From positions 62,001-126,000 of the forward strand of contig NZ_AULQ01000002.1 of assembly GCF_000422365.1 (NCBI RefSeq): 64,000 bases of DNA, read 5' to 3'. The notes under the pieces were generated by a model. The model did not search any database, was not told the origin of the DNA, and saw nothing but the letters and a program-made list of their open reading frames with translations. Numbering within the stretch: the stretch's first letter is position 1; each line of letters starts with the position of its first letter. Positions 1 to 8,518 of the stretch are shown here, piece by piece. The stretch is from Mesoflavibacter zeaxanthinifaciens DSM 18436 (GTDB lineage: Bacteria; Bacteroidota; Bacteroidia; Flavobacteriales; Flavobacteriaceae). The position numbers and the translations under genes were made by a program.

Positions 1-2
1 AA

Positions 3-491
3 AAAAACATAGAAAACGAACGCAAATTAGTAGAAATTAAAAATGAAGCTTTAGAAAGCGAAATTCAATTAAAGAGCAAACAACTAGCAAATACCGCAAT
101 TGCACTAGTTAAAAAGAACGAAGCTTTACTAGAAATAAAAAAAGATCTTCAAATTAACGAAGGGCAGTTTAGCAATAAATTAATTAACAGAAGAATTCAG
201 AAAAAAATAGATCAAACCATTGGTAACAAAGATCAATGGGAAATATTTGAATATAATTTTAACCAAGTACACAAAAAGTTTTTCAATCAGTTAAAAGAAA
301 AACATCCAAAATTATCACCTAAAGATTTAAAGCTTTCTGCCTACATCAAAATGAATCTAACCACAAAAGAAATTGCACCTCTAATGAACATATCTACACG
401 AGGTGTAGAAACGCATAGATATCGTCTTAAAAGAAAACTAAAACTAGATAAAGAAGACTCTCTTACCGAATATTTACACAGTTTTAATTAG
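3..491 (+). CDS. LuxR-type HTH regulator, C-terminal fragment (probable PUL regulator)
   Basis: Only the last 162 codons lie in the window; the 5' part is cut off by the left edge. The first ~60 residues are a Lys/Glu-rich helix likely to form a coiled coil. The last ~65 residues are a LuxR/GerE-type helix-turn-helix: LSPKDLKLSAYIKMNLTTKE, then a recognition helix containing STRGVETHRYRLKRKL. In Flavobacteriaceae this C-terminus usually belongs to large sensors with a beta-propeller and a Y_Y_Y domain, placed beside susCD operons. That architecture is inferred, since the sensor part is not visible. It lies 222 bp upstream of susC on the same strand, so it probably senses a breakdown product and controls the PUL. 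Confidence 0.85.
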   Translation, partial: KNIENERKLVEIKNEALESEIQLKSKQLANTAIALVKKNEALLEIKKDLQINEGQFSNKLINRRIQKKIDQTIGNKDQWEIFEYNFNQVHKKFFNQLKEKHPKLSPKDLKLSAYIKMNLTTKEIAPLMNISTRGVETHRYRLKRKLKLDKEDSLTEYLHSFN

Positions 492-524
492 TACTTTTTT
501 TAACAAAATAAGTCATTTTTAACA

Positions 525-633
525 TACGTCAAAACTACGTCACTATAACGTTTTAGTTGCGTATTTGCTAATTTTTTAATAGTTTAACAGTACGTCATAC
601 CTGTGTTTTTAACATTTTTACAATCATGACGTA
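525..633 (+). promoter_or_regulatory. Cluster of four TACGTCA sites upstream of susC (candidate operator)
   Basis: The 222-bp gap between the regulator and susC has TACGTCA at 525-531, 536-542 and 591-597, plus the inverted copy TGACGTA at 627-633. The first two are direct repeats whose starts are 11 bp apart, about one helical turn. Such a cluster of one heptamer is the pattern of an operator for a dimeric activator. The likely binder is the HTH protein ending at 491. No clean TAnnTTTG -7 element was found between the last copy and the susC start, so the transcription start is not assigned. Confidence 0.55.
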
Positions 634-713
634 ATCAAAATGTATTTCCAAATAAAAGATTTAGTTAAATAGCTGTTAATTTTACTTCACTAACATTTAA
701 AAACTAAAAGTAA

Positions 714-3700
714 ATGAGAACAAAGATTAGCGTTTTATTCTTCTTCCTTCTTGGCATTACTTTATATGCACAAGACAGAACTATTACAGGTACTGTAACC
801 AGTATGGAAGACGGATTGCCTATACCTAGTGCTAATGTCCTAATTAAAGGCACTAGTACAGGAACAAGTACAGACTTTGACGGCAATTATACAATTAGCG
901 CCAAACAAGGTGATGTAATAGAATTTAGTTACATAGGCTTTAAAACAGTAGAAATAACTGTTGCAAACCAAAACACTTTAAACATAGCTTTAGAAACTCA
1001 AGTTTCAGACTTAGAAGAAGTTGTTATTATAGGATATGGTTCACAAAAAAAATCAGATTTAACCGGAGCAATAACAACTGTAGACTCAGAGGTTATTGAA
1101 AAAACACCTAACAGTAACGTAATGCAATCTTTACAAGGTAAAGTACCTGGTGTGCAAATTACAAGTGCAGGATCACCAGGAGATTCTCCTAATGTAAGAA
1201 TTCGTGGTATTAACACTTTAAACGGTAGTCAAAACCCACTTTACGTAGTTGATGGAAACTGGTATGATAACATTGACTTTTTAGATAATAGTCAAATAGA
1301 ATCTGTTTCTGTTTTAAAAGACGTTTCTTCTACAGCAATCTTTGGTCAAAGAGGTAGTAATGGTGTTATAATTATTAAAACTAAAGGCGGTAAAAAAGGT
1401 AGCAAACCTGTTATTACTTATAATGGATATACAGGTATTCAACATGCACAAAACGTATTAAAAATGGCTAACGCAGAACAGTTTGTAACTATGGTTTATG
1501 AGTCTGGATCTGCTGCAGATATACAATATGTAGAAAATGCTATACAACGTTTTGGTAGAAGTCGTGTTAATCCTAACATCCCTAACGTAAACACAGATTG
1601 GTACAGAGAAGTTTTAAGAGATGCACCAATTACAAACCATAGTTTAGGTATTACAGGTGGCGGAGAAAACTCTAACTACGGTATAAACACAAGTTATTTT
1701 GCCCAAGAAGGTATCTTAGACATGAAAAACGAATACGAACGTTTTAATATTCAAGGTAATATAGACATAGACGTATCAGATCGTTTTAAAGTAGGAGTAA
1801 ATAGTGCGTTTAGTAATGCTACCAAATATAACCCAGAAAACGGAGCATGGTTTCAAGCTTATTTTGCAGTACCTATTTTACCAAAATACGACTATACAAA
1901 CACAGCTGCAGACCCAATACCTTTTTCAGACGCTACTTTACTTGGTTATAGAGGATCACAAAACCCATTTCCGGCTATGACGTTTAATGATAATCAATTA
2001 AGAATAAGAAAACTACTTACAAGCATCTATGCAGAGTATTACCTTATTCCTGATAAATTATCTTTTAAAACAACCTATTACAATGATTATTCAACAATAT
2101 TAGAAAGAAATGTAAGATTACCTTACTTCATATCTGGTCAATCTCAAAGACAAGTTTCTAGTATTAGAAGAGCTAATTTAACAACATCTAACCAAATGTG
2201 GGATAATCTTTTAACTTACTCTGACACATTTGGTAAACACTCTGTAAAAGCAATAGCTGGTACATCATATAGAGATTTACATTCTAACAGTTTCTCTGCT
2301 ACTGGAGAAGATATTAGCGCTGTAGATTTTGAAAGTTCTTGGTATTTAAACTTTGCAGATCCAGATTCTTTTAACGGTAGAGTTTTTGAAAGTGCTAGCA
2401 GATTTTATTACATGTCTTATTTAGGTAGACTAGAATACGGTTTTGATGATAAATATTTATTTAACGCAACCGTAAGACGTGAAGGAGACTCAAGATTCCC
2501 AAGAGAAATTTGGAAAACAACTCCTCAATTTGGTTTAGGCTGGGTAATTTCAAAAGAAAAATTCTTAAACGATAGTAATTTTATTAACTTCTTAAAATTA
2601 AGAGCTACATGGGGACAATTATCTAACGGTTCTTTATCAGGAAGCTCTGGTACAAACACAATAAACACAATCGTTACAGCAATAGACGATACACAAACTA
2701 ATGGTATAATTGGTAGTACAACTTTTCAAAATCTTAAAAGAGAGATTATGGAAGAAACCAATATAGGTATTAGTGCTAGATTATTTAATAGTAGATTAAG
2801 TCTTGAAGCTGATTATTACATAAGAGATATTAAAGATTTAGTAGCATCAAGAGAAGTACCGATTACTGGTAACTTTGTAAGAGATAATATTGGAGAAATG
2901 AGAAACAAAGGTTTTGAATTTGCTGCTAATTGGAATCAAACTATCAATGATAACTGGAAATTCTCAATCGGTGGTAACATCGCAACTTTAGATAACGAAG
3001 TAACTAAACTAGATAACGGTCGTGGTTATATAGATACTGGTAGTGCAGAATTTAGACAAAGAATTGAGGTAGGAGAACCTGTAAACTACTTCTTCGGATT
3101 AGAAGTTGCTGGAGTATACCAAAACGACACAGAAGTTGCTAATGATCCTGTTGCTGTAGATAATGGATTAGTACCAGGAGACTTTAAATATGTAGACCAA
3201 AATAACGATGGTGTTATAGACGATAATGATAGAGTAAACATAGGCTCTTATCTACCTACATTCAATTATGGGGCAAATCTAAAAGTATCTTACAAAAACT
3301 TTGATTTATCAATAGACATGCAAGGTCAATCTGGTAACCAAATACTAAATCGAAAAAGAGGTGAAGTAATTTTTACAAACGATACTAATATGGATGCAGA
3401 TTTTGCTATCAATAGATGGCACGGAGAAGGTACAACAAACTCATACCCTTCTGCAGCAGGAAGAAGAAGAGCTTGGAACCAAAAATTAAGTTCATTTTTC
3501 ATAGAAGATGGTGCTTACTTCCGTATCCAAAACATTCAATTAGCTTATACTATAAAATCAGGAACATTACTAGGCGATAATATGCCAGAAACAAGAGTTT
3601 ACTTTACTGCAGACAGACCATTTACTTTCTTTAATTACAATGGGTTTAATCCTGAAGTAGCAAATGGTGTAGATAGACAAACATATCCTGTACCTGCAGT

Positions 3701-3731
3701 GTACACCGTTGGAGTTAACGTAAAAATTTAA
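714..3731 (+). CDS. susC: SusC/RagA-family TonB-linked outer membrane glycan transporter
   Basis: This 1005-residue outer-membrane barrel would import oligosaccharides into the periplasm, powered by TonB-ExbBD and capped by its SusD partner. It has a signal peptide ending near ITLYAQ. A carboxypeptidase-regulatory-like domain follows at ~22-98 (ITGTVTSMEDGLPIPSANV), then a plug at ~105-230 with the SusC hallmarks VVIIGYGSQKKSDLTGA and GKVPGVQI and the segment PLYVVDG. The rest is a large beta-barrel. Length is normal for the family. The last residue is Ile rather than the usual aromatic. It is first in the operon and is followed 14 bp later by susD. Confidence 0.97.
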   Translation: MRTKISVLFFFLLGITLYAQDRTITGTVTSMEDGLPIPSANVLIKGTSTGTSTDFDGNYTISAKQGDVIEFSYIGFKTVEITVANQNTLNIALETQVSDLEEVVIIGYGSQKKSDLTGAITTVDSEVIEKTPNSNVMQSLQGKVPGVQITSAGSPGDSPNVRIRGINTLNGSQNPLYVVDGNWYDNIDFLDNSQIESVSVLKDVSSTAIFGQRGSNGVIIIKTKGGKKGSKPVITYNGYTGIQHAQNVLKMANAEQFVTMVYESGSAADIQYVENAIQRFGRSRVNPNIPNVNTDWYREVLRDAPITNHSLGITGGGENSNYGINTSYFAQEGILDMKNEYERFNIQGNIDIDVSDRFKVGVNSAFSNATKYNPENGAWFQAYFAVPILPKYDYTNTAADPIPFSDATLLGYRGSQNPFPAMTFNDNQLRIRKLLTSIYAEYYLIPDKLSFKTTYYNDYSTILERNVRLPYFISGQSQRQVSSIRRANLTTSNQMWDNLLTYSDTFGKHSVKAIAGTSYRDLHSNSFSATGEDISAVDFESSWYLNFADPDSFNGRVFESASRFYYMSYLGRLEYGFDDKYLFNATVRREGDSRFPREIWKTTPQFGLGWVISKEKFLNDSNFINFLKLRATWGQLSNGSLSGSSGTNTINTIVTAIDDTQTNGIIGSTTFQNLKREIMEETNIGISARLFNSRLSLEADYYIRDIKDLVASREVPITGNFVRDNIGEMRNKGFEFAANWNQTINDNWKFSIGGNIATLDNEVTKLDNGRGYIDTGSAEFRQRIEVGEPVNYFFGLEVAGVYQNDTEVANDPVAVDNGLVPGDFKYVDQNNDGVIDDNDRVNIGSYLPTFNYGANLKVSYKNFDLSIDMQGQSGNQILNRKRGEVIFTNDTNMDADFAINRWHGEGTTNSYPSAAGRRRAWNQKLSSFFIEDGAYFRIQNIQLAYTIKSGTLLGDNMPETRVYFTADRPFTFFNYNGFNPEVANGVDRQTYPVPAVYTVGVNVKI

Positions 3732-3745
3732 AAAAGAAAAGCTTT

Positions 3746-5278
3746 ATGAAAAATTTAAAACAAAACTTTAAACAACTAACTTTATTGTTAGCAGTTGGGT
3801 TTACTTTCTTCAATTGTAATGACAAATTAGAAGAAATTGAAGGTCAAGTAGCCACAGACGATTTAGATTATACTATATCTAGTGATATGATTTTACCATT
3901 AATTGGTGCATACTCTACAACTTATACAAGAGGTTGGGAAGACCCATTATTAGTTGGTGTTAGAGGTGATGATGTTAATGCTGGTGGACTTGGTGATCAA
4001 CCTTTATTTGCAGAAACAGATTTATACAATTATGATAATGGATTCTGGATGTATAACCAAGTTTGGAAAAACTTCTACGGAGATATTGTAGACGTACTTA
4101 ATGCTGGCGAAATAATACAAAGATACGGTGATTTAGCTACTGGCTCATATGTAGACCTAGCAAACCAATATGTTGCAGAAACTAAAGTACTTAGTGGTTT
4201 CCAACACTTACAAATGTCGCGTCTTTGGGGTAATATTTATATTATTCAAAACCCTGCAGATCCTCAAATAGATATTGATAACGGAATTGACTCTAAAATG
4301 GAAGTTATGCAGTACGTATCAGATCTAATGGATGAAGCTATACCTTACCTACCAGATGCAAGACCTAACGAACGTGAAGATGTACCTGGTGGTGTAACAA
4401 AATATACTGCACTAGCAGTAAAAGCTTTAGCTAATTTAGAAATGGAAGATTACCAAGGAGTTGCAGAAGCTACAGAAGAAATTATTAGCTCAAACAAATT
4501 CTCTTTATTCCCAGATTATTACGAATTATTTAAAAAACCAGGAAAACTTTGTAACGAAAACTTATTTGAATTACAATTCTCAGATTACAATACCGATTCT
4601 GGAGATGTTAACAATCACCTTTTTGCGCCTTTTGGTCCTTCTAGCTGGACACCAGTTGTAGAAACTGCATCTGGAGGTTGGGGATTTTATGAGCCAAGTT
4701 TAAAATTTATCAAATTTATGCTAGATAGAGGTGATCAAACTAGATTAGTAACTAGTGTATGCTTCACACCAAGAGGTATTGACGAAATCATGGAAGATCC
4801 AGCATACGCAACGCTTCCTAATTATGTATCTAACACAACACCTTCTGGAGACATTTTTAACGACTACCCAAGAGCTATGTTTGCTAGTGGTAAACACTAC
4901 CTTCCTTCTACTCAATTAACACCTGGAAGAAACAGCTACGGTTCTAGTAAAAACCTAATTGCTATTAGATATGCAGAAATCTTATTAATGTATGCAGAAG
5001 CATTAACACAAGGTGCTACAGGAACAGTAATGACAGCAGACGAAGCTGTAAATAGCGTTAGAGCAAGAGTAAATATGCCTGCTCTATCTGGAGTAACTAC
5101 AGACGACGTCATTGACGAAAAATTTGCAGAATTAGCAATGGAATGGGGAATCAGATACTTTGATATGATCAGATTAAATAGATATGACGAGTTAAGCTAC
5201 GAAGGAAGAACTTTTACTGCTGACGACGAGTATTTACCATATCCACAAGCACAAGTAGACTTATTACCTCTTGAATAA
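3746..5278 (+). CDS. susD: SusD/RagB-family surface glycan-binding lipoprotein
   Basis: This 510-residue lipoprotein caps the SusC transporter and binds the glycan at the cell surface. The lipobox ends at Cys24 (FTFFNC) and is followed by acidic residues. The body has the helical RagB/SusD pattern, for example YVAETKVLSGFQHLQMSRLW near residue 140, and the conserved C-terminal segments LIAIRYAEILLMYAEAL and FAELAMEWGIRYFDMIRLNR. It sits directly after susC and before a third surface lipoprotein, the standard order for a PUL outer-membrane complex. Confidence 0.96.
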   Translation: MKNLKQNFKQLTLLLAVGFTFFNCNDKLEEIEGQVATDDLDYTISSDMILPLIGAYSTTYTRGWEDPLLVGVRGDDVNAGGLGDQPLFAETDLYNYDNGFWMYNQVWKNFYGDIVDVLNAGEIIQRYGDLATGSYVDLANQYVAETKVLSGFQHLQMSRLWGNIYIIQNPADPQIDIDNGIDSKMEVMQYVSDLMDEAIPYLPDARPNEREDVPGGVTKYTALAVKALANLEMEDYQGVAEATEEIISSNKFSLFPDYYELFKKPGKLCNENLFELQFSDYNTDSGDVNNHLFAPFGPSSWTPVVETASGGWGFYEPSLKFIKFMLDRGDQTRLVTSVCFTPRGIDEIMEDPAYATLPNYVSNTTPSGDIFNDYPRAMFASGKHYLPSTQLTPGRNSYGSSKNLIAIRYAEILLMYAEALTQGATGTVMTADEAVNSVRARVNMPALSGVTTDDVIDEKFAELAMEWGIRYFDMIRLNRYDELSYEGRTFTADDEYLPYPQAQVDLLPLE

Positions 5279-5289
5279 AACACTAAATT

Positions 5290-7023
5290 ATGAAAAAACT
5301 AAGCACATATATTTTAGCCTATTTAACCTTAGCGCTTACTGCGTCATGTTACGAGGGTATAGATCCAATAACACAAGTAGATCCAGGTCCTGACGCTGGT
5401 GCTCCTATTGTTACGATAGAAAAACCTGTTGATGGTTTTCAAATTCAAGTAGCAGATCTTGTTACTTCAACTCCTATAGAGTTTAAAGCTGAAGATGATA
5501 TAGAACTAACTTCTGTAGTTGTAGAACTTGATGGAGATGTTATAGCTTCTTACAATTCATTCTTAGATTATAGAATTTTTAATGAAGAGTTTGTTTATGA
5601 TAATATAACCACAGGTGATCACTTTATTACTGTTACTGCTACAGATATAGCAGGAAACACAACAAGTGTAACTAACAACTTTAGCAAACAACCACCATAT
5701 ACACCAGAATATCAAGGCGAAACATTTTATATGCCTTTTGATGGTAGTTACACAGAGCTTGTAACTGTTACAGACGCAGAAGAATTTGGAGCTCCAAGTT
5801 TTGCTGGTGAAGCAAGAGTTGGATCAAATGCATATGCTGGCGCACCAGATTCTTATTTAACATTCCCTACAGATGGTCTTCTAGCTAACCAATTTAGTGC
5901 CGCTTTCTGGATGAAAGTTAACGCTACACCAGATCGTGCAGGTGTATTAGTTATTGGTCCTCCAGATTCAGCAAACCCAGATGCGCAAAATAATCGTACT
6001 AGCGGTTTTAGACTTTTTCGTGAAAATGCTGGAGGAATGCAACGTTTCAAATTAAATATCGGAACAGGATCTGGAGAAGCATGGTTTGATGGTGGTGCAG
6101 CTGCAGATGTAGATCCAACTTTAGACGAATGGGTTCACTTAGCCTTTACAATTTCAGAATCTCAAGCTACTGTATACATCAACGGTCAAGTTGTAACTCA
6201 AAATAGCTTTTCTGGAATAGATTGGACAGGTTGTGATATATTATCTATAATGTCTGGTGCTCCTAGATTTACAGGTTGGGGACACAATGCTGACCAAAGC
6301 TATATGGATGACTTAAGATTATTCAATATCGCTTTAACACAGAATGATATTACAGAATTAATTGCCAATAGCGATCAAGTTTTTAAACTAGCATTTAATG
6401 GTAGTTATACAGAAAGCTTCAGTGATCAAGACTGTACAGAGGTTGGTAATCCAGGATTTTCATCTGATGCTTTTGAAGGTAGTAGCGCATACCAAGGTGC
6501 TACAGATTCTTACTTAACTTTCCCAACAGAAGGTTTATTAAATGAAGAGTTTTCAGCTGTATTTAGATACAAAGTTAATGCAACACCAGATAGAGCTGGC
6601 GTATTAGTAATAGGTCCAGAAGACACTGCTAATCCTGATGCTCAAAATGATCGTACTAAAGGATTTAGATTCTTCCGTGAAAACGCTGGTGGAATGCAAC
6701 GTTTTAAATTAAATGTAGGTAGCGGTTCATCAGACTCATGGTTTGATGGTGGTGCAGCTGCAGATGTAGACCCAACTATTGACCAATGGAAACAAATGGC
6801 TTTTACCATTTCAGGTACAGAATGTGTAGTCTATATAGATGGTCAAGTTGTTAGTCAAAATGCTTTTGCAGGTGTAGATTGGACTGGTTGTGATATTATT
6901 TCAATTATGTCTGGTGCTCCAAGGTTTACAGGTTGGGGTCATAATTCTGACGCTAGTTTAATGGATGACTTAAAAATTTATAAAAAAGCACTTACTCAGG
7001 CTGAAATACAAGCCATGTTGTAA
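5290..7023 (+). CDS. Surface lipoprotein with Ig-like domain and two tandem LamG domains (SusE/F-position glycan-binding protein)
   Basis: This 577-residue lipoprotein (Cys20, lipobox TASC) occupies the SusE/SusF position. An Ig/cadherin-like domain lies at ~38-132 (VTATDIAGNTTSVTNNF). Two concanavalin/LamG-like domains follow at ~150-355 and ~365-577. The two LamG units are close copies sharing NATPDRAGVLVIGP, FRENAGGMQRFKLN, WFDGGAAADVDPT and IMSGAPRFTGWGHN, which suggests a recent internal duplication. Its position implies that it holds the polysaccharide at the surface. A catalytic role cannot be excluded, but no catalytic pattern was recognised. Confidence 0.85.
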   Translation: MKKLSTYILAYLTLALTASCYEGIDPITQVDPGPDAGAPIVTIEKPVDGFQIQVADLVTSTPIEFKAEDDIELTSVVVELDGDVIASYNSFLDYRIFNEEFVYDNITTGDHFITVTATDIAGNTTSVTNNFSKQPPYTPEYQGETFYMPFDGSYTELVTVTDAEEFGAPSFAGEARVGSNAYAGAPDSYLTFPTDGLLANQFSAAFWMKVNATPDRAGVLVIGPPDSANPDAQNNRTSGFRLFRENAGGMQRFKLNIGTGSGEAWFDGGAAADVDPTLDEWVHLAFTISESQATVYINGQVVTQNSFSGIDWTGCDILSIMSGAPRFTGWGHNADQSYMDDLRLFNIALTQNDITELIANSDQVFKLAFNGSYTESFSDQDCTEVGNPGFSSDAFEGSSAYQGATDSYLTFPTEGLLNEEFSAVFRYKVNATPDRAGVLVIGPEDTANPDAQNDRTKGFRFFRENAGGMQRFKLNVGSGSSDSWFDGGAAADVDPTIDQWKQMAFTISGTECVVYIDGQVVSQNAFAGVDWTGCDIISIMSGAPRFTGWGHNSDASLMDDLKIYKKALTQAEIQAML

Positions 7024-7078
7024 CCGTAGATTAATTAATAGCAAACATTAACATTTTAGATTAGTCTATTTTTTCACT

Positions 7079-7116
7079 CTTTAGCTGTATTTATAATCGC
7101 GTAAATGCAGCTAAAG
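7079..7116 (+). other. Long stem-loop between the surface-binding genes and the enzyme genes
   Basis: CTTTAGCTGTATTTA at 7079-7093 pairs with TAAATGCAGCTAAAG at 7102-7116: 15 positions, 14 Watson-Crick and one U-G wobble, with an 8-nt loop. A T-rich stretch follows before the ATG at 7136. It lies in the 112-bp gap after the susC/D/binding-protein trio, the longest gap in the operon. It could be a leaky terminator or an mRNA-end stabiliser that sets more binding proteins than enzymes. This role is inferred. Confidence 0.6.
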
Positions 7117-7135
7117 TTTATCTTAATTTTTTCTA

Positions 7136-8518
7136 ATGAGATTAAACCTTCAAAATAATATCCTTGTTTTGACAGCTATACTATTATCAATTTTTAGCTG
7201 TAAAAACAATACCAAAAACAAAGAAAACTCTGAGTTAGCTTTAGCTAATAATACTAAAGTTGAATTAACCGAAAATCAACTATTAGACACTATTCAATAT
7301 CAAACATTCAATTACTTCTGGGATGGTGCCGAACCTAATTCTGGTATGGCAAGAGAGCGTATTCATTTAGATGAAAATTACTCAAGCTCACCTAAAAACA
7401 CAGTAACAACCGGAGGAACTGGCTTTGGGCTTATGGCTATTTTAGTTGGTGTAGAACGCGGTTGGATTACAAGAGAACAAGCTTTTAAAAGATATACTAA
7501 AATTGTAAATTTTCTTGAAAACGCAGACCGTTTTCATGGTGCATGGTCTCATTGGATAGATGGTGAAACTGGTAAAGTTTACCCATTTGGAAAAAAAGAT
7601 AATGGTGGCGATTTGGTAGAAACAGCTTTTCTAATTCAAGGATTACTTACTGTTTCAGAATATTTTAAAGACGGAAACAAACAAGAGCAAGAATTAGTAG
7701 CCAAAATAGATAAACTTTGGAAAGATGTTGAGTGGAATTGGTACACCAAAGGAGGCGAAGACGTATTGTATTGGCATTGGTCGCCAGAATACGGTTGGGA
7801 TATGAATTTTCCTGTCGGTGGTTATAACGAATGCTTAATTATGTATGTACTTGCTGCTGCCTCACCAACACATCCAATATCTAAAGAAGTTTATGAAAAA
7901 GGTTGGGCAAGAAACGGTGCTATTGTTTCTAAAGATTCATATTATGATGAAGAATTAGTTTTAGACTATTTTGAACATAGCGACGCACCAATAGGTCCGC
8001 TATTTTGGGCACATTACTCTTACTTAGGCTTAAACCCTAAAGGCTTAACAGATCAGTTTGGTGATTATTGGAAGTTAACTCAAAATCATGCAAAAATTCA
8101 TTACAAATACGCTATAGATAATCCAAAAAACTATAAAGGATACGGAAAAGACATTTGGGGATTTACCTCAAGCTATTCAGTAAACGGTTACGCTGGTCAC
8201 AGACCAGGAGACGATCTTGGTGTTGTATCACCTACAGCAGCACTATCTTCTTTTCCTTACACACCAAAAGAGAGTATGCAAATGCTAAAAAATCTTTATA
8301 AAAATCACGATAGTTTGGTTGGTAAATATGGTCCTTATGATGCTTTTAGTTTTGAGCATAATTGGTATTTACCAAGATATTTAGCAATCGATCAAGGTCC
8401 AATTCCGGTAATGATAGAAAATCACAGAACAGGTTTATTCTGGAAATTATTTATGAAAAATAATGATGTACAAACAGGATTAAAAAAGTTAGGTTTTAAA
8501 CACGAAAACAAGAATTAG
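7136..8518 (+). CDS. GH144-family (putative glucoamylase domain) lipoprotein, predicted beta-1,2-glucanase
   Basis: This 460-residue lipoprotein (Cys22, lipobox SIFSC) has the Glycoamylase/GH144 (alpha/alpha)6-barrel pattern from ~65 to the end. Conserved blocks are TGGTGFGLMAILVGVERGW, FHGAWSHWIDG, DNGGDLVETAFLIQGLL, WHWSPEYGWDMNF, GPLFWAHYSYLGLNPKGL, VSPTAALSSFPYTP and YLAIDQGPIPVMIENHRTGL. Characterised GH144 members are endo-beta-1,2-glucanases and a sophorose-releasing exo-enzyme, so older glucoamylase annotations are misleading. The lipobox Cys is followed by Lys/Asn rather than acidic residues, which may mean periplasmic retention. It abuts the next GH144 gene with no gap. Confidence 0.9.
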   Translation: MRLNLQNNILVLTAILLSIFSCKNNTKNKENSELALANNTKVELTENQLLDTIQYQTFNYFWDGAEPNSGMARERIHLDENYSSSPKNTVTTGGTGFGLMAILVGVERGWITREQAFKRYTKIVNFLENADRFHGAWSHWIDGETGKVYPFGKKDNGGDLVETAFLIQGLLTVSEYFKDGNKQEQELVAKIDKLWKDVEWNWYTKGGEDVLYWHWSPEYGWDMNFPVGGYNECLIMYVLAAASPTHPISKEVYEKGWARNGAIVSKDSYYDEELVLDYFEHSDAPIGPLFWAHYSYLGLNPKGLTDQFGDYWKLTQNHAKIHYKYAIDNPKNYKGYGKDIWGFTSSYSVNGYAGHRPGDDLGVVSPTAALSSFPYTPKESMQMLKNLYKNHDSLVGKYGPYDAFSFEHNWYLPRYLAIDQGPIPVMIENHRTGLFWKLFMKNNDVQTGLKKLGFKHENKN

